Below, piece after piece: positions 7,619 to 10,422 of a DNA stretch of 10,422 nucleotides. Position 1 is the first letter of the stretch. Each line of letters starts with the position of its first letter. The notes beneath the pieces are model-generated. The model did not search any database and was not told the origin of the DNA. It saw only the letters and a program-made list of their open reading frames with translations. The position numbers and the translations under genes were made by a program. Where the stretch lies: positions 1-10,422 of the forward strand of contig CAZFCK010000173.1 in NCBI GenBank assembly GCA_964517355.1, given 5' to 3'. The DNA is from CAZFCK01 sp964517355 (GTDB lineage: Bacteria; Desulfobacterota; Desulfovibrionia; Desulfovibrionales; Desulfovibrionaceae).

Positions 7619-7634
7619 TGGCACGTTTCCTGCT
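7619..7634 (+). promoter_or_regulatory. Sigma-54 (-24/-12) promoter for the 277-aa secreted protein
   Basis: TGGCACGTTTCCTGCT matches the sigma-54 consensus TGGCACG-N4-TTGCW at every defined position except one (C for the first T of TTGC). GG and GC are exactly ten bases apart, and the preceding base is the favoured pyrimidine. With C7633 as -12, transcription starts near 7645, giving a 15-base leader that holds the ribosome-binding site AAGGA (7649-7653) before ATG 7660. The site lies in the gap between two genes rather than inside a reading frame. Confidence 0.8.
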
Positions 7635-7659
7635 TCATCTGCCGCGACAAGGAAACGAT

Positions 7660-8493
7660 ATGCCGAAAATGCGCCCCTTTTATCTTGCCCTGCTCCTGCT
7701 GCTCACGCTGCCCCTTCCCGCCGTGGCGAAACCGGAACGCATCACCGTGACGCATAGCTACTCCATGGGGGATAGCGAATCCCGCAACCAGGCCCGCGCC
7801 CAATGCCTGGCCGAAGCGAAACGCAAGATAGCGGAACAAGCCGGCGCGTACGTGGAAGTCCTCAGTAAAACGGAAAATTTTCAGATAGATAAAGATGAGG
7901 TGCTTTCTTTTGCCGCCGCCATCGTCCGTGTGCGCGTTGAAAAGGAGGAATTGGCCATGGACGGGCAAGGGCTGGTGCTCACCCTCACCGTAAGCGGCGA
8001 AGTCGATGCCGAGACAGTGCGGCACCACCTGGAGAAACTCGCCGCCAAACGTCTCGAGGAGCAGCAGGGCGGCATTCCCCTGACGCAAGCCGCGCCTCCT
8101 CCCGCCCCGCCCGTGGCGAAAAACGAATACCGGGCGCCGGTCGGCAAGGAAAAGGCCTCGCCCTCCCCCGTCGCGCAACAGGCTCCCGCACCCGTCCCCG
8201 CGGCCAATCCCTACGCGGCGAAAGCCCGCCTGACAAAGAGTCTGGATGAAATGACCGCCATGTGCGTGGAACTCACGGACACGGGCATGACCAAAGGCGA
8301 AGTTGAGCATCTGCTCGGCGCACCGCGCATCGCCAAGACAAGCAGCCGCTATACCGGGTATCAGTATGGGCGCGTCTGGGTTGTCTTCCGCGACGACATC
8401 GTTTCCTGCCTGCGCTCGCGCCTGGAATACCGCCCCCAGGCGGGGGGCGACATCCACTGCGAAGGGTTCGCCTTCAACTTCCTGAAACGTTGA
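7660..8493 (+). CDS. Secreted two-domain protein, FlgT-N/LPP20-like plus BamE/SmpA-like (277 aa)
   Basis: The signal peptide is MPKMRPFYLALLLLLTLPLP followed by AVA, with cleavage likely after residue 23; there is no lipobox Cys. Residues about 28-120 contain an Ala-rich helix (QARAQCLAEAKRKIAEQAG, 44-62) followed by strands ending VLTLTVSGEVD. This resembles the N-terminal domain of FlgT and LPP20-type proteins. A Pro/Ala linker spans about 141-187. Residues about 193-277 include TDTGMTKGEVEHLLGAP (206-222) and YQYGRVWVVFRDD (234-246), the pattern of BamE/SmpA-like domains. The protein is therefore probably periplasmic or envelope-associated. The FlgT-like domain is a fold-level guess; the BamE-like domain is firmer. 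The start is fixed by AAGGA six bases upstream and by the signal peptide. Expression is probably sigma-54 dependent, given the promoter at 7619-7634. Four Cys residues (49, 202, 250, 267) could form disulphides. Confidence 0.85.
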   Translation: MPKMRPFYLALLLLLTLPLPAVAKPERITVTHSYSMGDSESRNQARAQCLAEAKRKIAEQAGAYVEVLSKTENFQIDKDEVLSFAAAIVRVRVEKEELAMDGQGLVLTLTVSGEVDAETVRHHLEKLAAKRLEEQQGGIPLTQAAPPPAPPVAKNEYRAPVGKEKASPSPVAQQAPAPVPAANPYAAKARLTKSLDEMTAMCVELTDTGMTKGEVEHLLGAPRIAKTSSRYTGYQYGRVWVVFRDDIVSCLRSRLEYRPQAGGDIHCEGFAFNFLKR

Positions 8494-8504
8494 CCCCGAT
8501 GGCC

Positions 8505-8527
8505 GGGCTTCAGGGCCCCTGCTTTTT
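8505..8527 (+). terminator. Weak terminator between convergent genes
   Basis: Competing short stems (GGGC/GCCC at 8505-8518, or CAGG/CCTG at 8511-8521) are followed by CTTTTTCTCTTT. The element begins 11 bases after the stop of the secreted protein and overlaps the 3' end of the convergent membrane protein gene. The stem is only four bases, so support is modest. Confidence 0.3.
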
Positions 8528-8923
8528 CTCTTTCCGGTATTCCACAATCCCCCACAAGAGAAAGATCAGGATCATCCCCAGCGCAAAGCATGAAATCAGG
8601 GCCCCTTGCATCAGCTGGGCTCGTGTTTTCTGCCAGTTGTTCAAGCGCACGCGCACATCGCCGGGCTGCAAGACCTGGCACTCGCCATCCGCTGCGCGCA
8701 CCGCCAGTTGCCCTGAATCCAGAAACAATTTCATTGGGACTTCGCGAACCAAAACTACGAAAGAACTCTGGGCGTCCTCCAACGGCAACGCCAGCTTATG
8801 CGGTGTCCACCAGATGTTTTCATTGCCTGCGTAAATTCGCGCCAGGGTGATGCCGACATTTATCCCCACGGTGAAAAGACCGATCAAGCCTATAAGCAGC
8901 ATGGGGTTCAGTTTTCCGCGCAT
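8510..8923 (-). CDS. Small inner-membrane protein with two TM segments (137 aa), function unknown
   Basis: I do not recognise this family. Two hydrophobic segments are visible at about 8-30 (MLLIGLIGLFTVGINVG...) and 106-128 (GALISCFALGMILIFLLWGI). Between them lies a roughly 75-residue soluble segment with NENIWWTP (34-41) and a strand-rich part (FVVLVREVPMKLFLD, 55-69). Positive charges at both ends (MRGK, EYRKEKK) predict both termini in the cytoplasm and the middle in the periplasm. The ATG at 8923 has a strong GGGAGG five to six bases upstream; an in-frame TTG 24 bases earlier does not. The gene ends 17 bases from the convergent secreted protein gene. It is separate from the methyltransferase, which diverges from it. 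Confidence 0.8.
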   Translation of the reverse strand: MRGKLNPMLLIGLIGLFTVGINVGITLARIYAGNENIWWTPHKLALPLEDAQSSFVVLVREVPMKLFLDSGQLAVRAADGECQVLQPGDVRVRLNNWQKTRAQLMQGALISCFALGMILIFLLWGIVEYRKEKKQGP

Positions 8924-8975
8924 GACGCCCTCCCTTATCAGCCTCAAAACGAAAATGGATCTGGATCACGAAACA

Positions 8976-8998
8976 ACTAGTGCATTCCACGCTTGAAA
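8976..8998 (+). repeat. Intergenic 23-bp repeat, copy A
   Basis: It reads ACTAG, T, GCAT, TC, then CACGCTTGAAA. It matches the copy at 10376-10398 at 20 of 23 positions without gaps. This copy leads into the hairpin cluster. Confidence 0.75.
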
Positions 8999-9093
8999 TG
9001 ATCGCTTAACGGAGGGCAAAGCCCGCCTGCAATCATTTCGCGGCAAAGATTCGCAAGCAAATCTTTGCAGAGTCTTTCAACTTTTTCAAAGTT
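8995..9093. repeat. Cluster of four inverted repeats (structured intergenic element)
   Basis: GAAATGAT (8995-9002) pairs with ATCATTTC (9032-9039). Nested inside, GG-A-GGGC (9011-9017), AAA, GCCC-G-CC (9021-9027) form a strong stem with one mismatch. Next, GCAAAGATT (9043-9051) pairs perfectly with AATCTTTGC (9060-9068). Last, AACTTT (9079-9084), TTC, AAAGTT (9088-9093) form a short hairpin. Neither strand has a clear T-tract, so these are not ordinary terminators. They could be a dispersed repeat, a small RNA or a leader structure. Confidence 0.6.
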
Positions 9094-9145
9094 TACATGC
9101 TCCAGGCGACGTTCGCACACCGGCCCTCTCTTCTCTACCAATCAA

Positions 9146-9168
9146 ATACCGGTTTAGAAATACGGTAT
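9146..9168. promoter_or_regulatory. Inverted repeat upstream of the methyltransferase gene
   Basis: ATACCG (9146-9151) is mirrored by CGGTAT (9163-9168) with an 11-base gap. The symmetry suits a dimeric regulator, but no binding family is recognisable. Confidence 0.25.
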
Positions 9169-9189
9169 CACATAACGTACCTCACGTCA

Positions 9190-9235
9190 GTGAATTTCAT
9201 CATCGGTGGAGTAAAACAATCACGTTAAAATTCAC
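9190..9235. promoter_or_regulatory. Long-spaced inverted repeat upstream of the methyltransferase gene
   Basis: GTGAATTT (9190-9197) and AAATTCAC (9228-9235) are perfect eight-base arms 30 bases apart. TCACGT also occurs twice as a direct repeat (9182-9187 and 9220-9225). The arms lie 106-151 bases before the ATG. They could be paired operator half-sites or a hairpin. Confidence 0.3.
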
Positions 9236-9327
9236 GAGGCCGCATTCCGTCATTGACGCCTTGTCCGGAGTATAGCACAATTTCAAAAACCCGAATTATA
9301 AAAATAAGTCATGCAAAATGGCCATGC

Positions 9328-9332
9328 AGGAG
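9328..9332 (+). promoter_or_regulatory. Ribosome-binding site deciding the methyltransferase start
   Basis: AGGAG lies eight bases before ATG 9341. An in-frame ATG at 9311 has no such site and lies too close to the A/T-rich promoter-like stretch, so 9341 is preferred. Confidence 0.75.
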
Positions 9333-9340
9333 AAAGCTCA

Positions 9341-10363
9341 ATGACCGCACGATTGCAAGAAGTCATCATTTGCGGCACCGGCCCCGCAGCCCAGGAGGCC
9401 TGGCGCGCACTGAACGAACTCTGTATCGCTGTCGTCGCGTTTCTGGCCGTGCCGTGGGAAGGCGGGGCCGAAGCATCACCGTTGGGCTCGTCCGTGCTGC
9501 CTTTGGAAAATCTCGCGCAATGGAGCGCCCTGGCGCCCAAGGCGCCCATCCTCGTGGTTTCGAGCAAACCGCGCAAAGCCTTGAAGCTCTTGCGTCAGCT
9601 CACCCCGGAACGACTGGTTTTGCATGGTTTCGCCGAGCTGCTGCACAGGCTGGAAGCGGATCTGGCCAGCAGACATCCCGCGTTGTTCGCTCCCAAACCC
9701 GATCCGGACAACCGCCGCATGTTCAATTACAATAGGGGATTGCTGCCCAACAAACTGTTGGCGCTTTTTGAGGAGGGCGTGACCAACATAGACGAGGCCT
9801 TTCCGCGCTCAGGCCTGTCCATCGGCTACCCCGGCTGGAATTTGCTCTATTATGCCTGTCTGTGCAGTCTGCGCCCGGCGCAATATAATTATATCCTGGA
9901 AACCGGCACCAACGTGGGGTGCTCCACCATTGTCCTTGCGCAAGCGCTCAAGGATTCAGGCTATCGCGGCAGTGTCGCCAGTGTTGATCTCGACAGCGAA
10001 ATCCTGCAAACCGCCGACGAAAATCTTGAACGCGCCGGATTGCGGCACCTGGTGGATCTGCACCAAGGAGACAGCGTCGCTTTCCTGTCGGATTTCACAT
10101 GCGTCAACGCCTGCATCTCTCTGGCGTTCCTGGACGGTTGCCATGAAAAAGACCATGTTTTCAATGAATTCAAAGCGGTGCATCCCCTCTTGGATGCGCA
10201 TTCCCTGGTCTTTTTCGATAATGTGGACGAGCTGGACGGCGTGGCCGGCGCACTTCTGCGTATTCAGAAAACGTATGGGGGCAATGTGGTGCACTTTGAA
10301 AACACCAGCTGGCACCCGCCGGGACAGGCCGTATGGCAACAATTCGGCCTCGCGGGTTTGTAA
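9341..10363 (+). CDS. Rossmann-like domain fused to class I SAM-dependent methyltransferase (340 aa)
   Basis: Residues 6-100 open with VIICGTGPAAQEAWRAL, a Gly-rich nucleotide-binding loop (G12, G14). They continue through alternating strands and helices (VVAFLAV, SVLPLENL, ILVVSSKP, RLVLHGF), as in PglD-type N-terminal domains or nucleotide-sugar Rossmann folds. Residues about 160-330 form a Methyltransf_24-like class I methyltransferase: motif I ETGTNVGCST (187-196), acidic SVDLD (214-218), then FLDGCHEKDHVF (263-274) and FFDNVDE (291-297). The His/Asp pattern after FLDG is typical of this family, whose members often act on sugars or small metabolites; the substrate here is unknown. No signal peptide is seen, so it is cytoplasmic. 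The gene stands alone in the window, with a long regulatory-looking region upstream and a hairpin downstream. It could belong to a surface-glycan cluster lying beyond the right edge, but nothing visible proves that. Confidence 0.85.
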   Translation: MTARLQEVIICGTGPAAQEAWRALNELCIAVVAFLAVPWEGGAEASPLGSSVLPLENLAQWSALAPKAPILVVSSKPRKALKLLRQLTPERLVLHGFAELLHRLEADLASRHPALFAPKPDPDNRRMFNYNRGLLPNKLLALFEEGVTNIDEAFPRSGLSIGYPGWNLLYYACLCSLRPAQYNYILETGTNVGCSTIVLAQALKDSGYRGSVASVDLDSEILQTADENLERAGLRHLVDLHQGDSVAFLSDFTCVNACISLAFLDGCHEKDHVFNEFKAVHPLLDAHSLVFFDNVDELDGVAGALLRIQKTYGGNVVHFENTSWHPPGQAVWQQFGLAGL

Positions 10364-10375
10364 TACAGCTTTCGG

Positions 10376-10398
10376 ACTAGAGCATCTCACGCTTGAAA
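10376..10398 (+). repeat. Intergenic 23-bp repeat, copy B
   Basis: It reads ACTAG, A, GCAT, CT, then CACGCTTGAAA. It lies exactly 1400 bases after copy A and starts 13 bases after the methyltransferase stop. It forms the left half of the hairpin at 10379-10413. Confidence 0.75.
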
Positions 10399-10413
10399 AG
10401 CGCTAGATGCTCT
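10379..10413 (+). terminator. Large hairpin after the methyltransferase gene (terminator or repeat palindrome)
   Basis: AGAGCATCT (10379-10387) pairs with AGATGCTCT (10405-10413). Inside, CGCTT (10390-10394) pairs with AAGCG (10398-10402) around a GAA loop, leaving a two-by-two internal loop. The stem is strong, but only TATGCATTT follows, a poor T-tract. It may end transcription, or it may simply be a palindromic dispersed repeat. Confidence 0.5.
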
Positions 10414-10422
10414 TATGCATTT

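Larger units (their letters stand above)
8924..9340. other. Hairpin-rich divergent intergenic region (417 bp)
   Basis: There is no convincing gene between the divergent membrane protein and methyltransferase genes. The left half (8976-9093) holds a repeat copy and four consecutive inverted repeats. The right half (9146-9235) holds two more, separate inverted repeats. The last 60 bases are A/T-rich, with TATAAA at 9297-9302 as a possible -10 box for the methyltransferase, but no good -35 box. Confidence 0.6.

Noticed and set aside
8675..8690. TGGCAC on the plus strand as another sigma-54 site
   Set aside because: It lies inside the membrane protein gene and has no GC at the required distance.

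Overview
The window looks like a piece of a Desulfovibrio-type (Desulfobacterota) chromosome. The coding DNA is GC-rich, the gaps between genes are A/T-rich, there is a PspF-like sigma-54 activator together with a near-consensus sigma-54 promoter, and several envelope proteins have family-poor sequences. The taxonomic call is inference from style, not from a marker gene. I see no rRNA, tRNA, IS element, phage gene or CRISPR array.

Left part, minus strand (1-6359). An M29-family aminopeptidase (5139-6359) is followed, after a 217-base gap, by a compact sigma-54 activator without a sensor domain (3914-4921). Closely behind it comes a very large secreted protein (99-3833) with a signal peptide, an AMIN-like domain, about 450 residues of Pro/Ala/Glu-rich linker and a long TPR superhelix. 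The activator and the TPR protein probably form an operon, closed by a hairpin at the left edge of the window.

Middle part, plus strand (6744-8493). After a 384-base gap between divergent genes comes an MBL-fold metallohydrolase. Next is a secreted 277-residue protein that reads as a FlgT-N/LPP20-like domain joined by a Pro/Ala linker to a BamE/SmpA-like domain. A near-perfect -24/-12 promoter (7619-7634) sits just before the second gene. This is the clearest regulatory signal in the window, and a sigma-54 activator is encoded about 2.7 kb away.

Right part (8510-10422). A small two-TM membrane protein on the minus strand converges on the secreted protein. It is separated by a 417-base hairpin-rich gap from a plus-strand gene that joins a Rossmann-like N-terminal domain to a class I SAM methyltransferase. 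A 23-base sequence occurs twice between genes (8976-8998 and 10376-10398). One copy opens the hairpin cluster and the other forms the hairpin after the methyltransferase gene, which suggests a dispersed repeat family.

Most unusual points: the sigma-54 promoter in front of the two-domain secreted protein, the GAFTHA variant in the activator's sigma-54 contact loop, the AMIN-linker-TPR architecture, the Rossmann-methyltransferase fusion, and the paired intergenic repeat. I found no complete new defence or mobile system.
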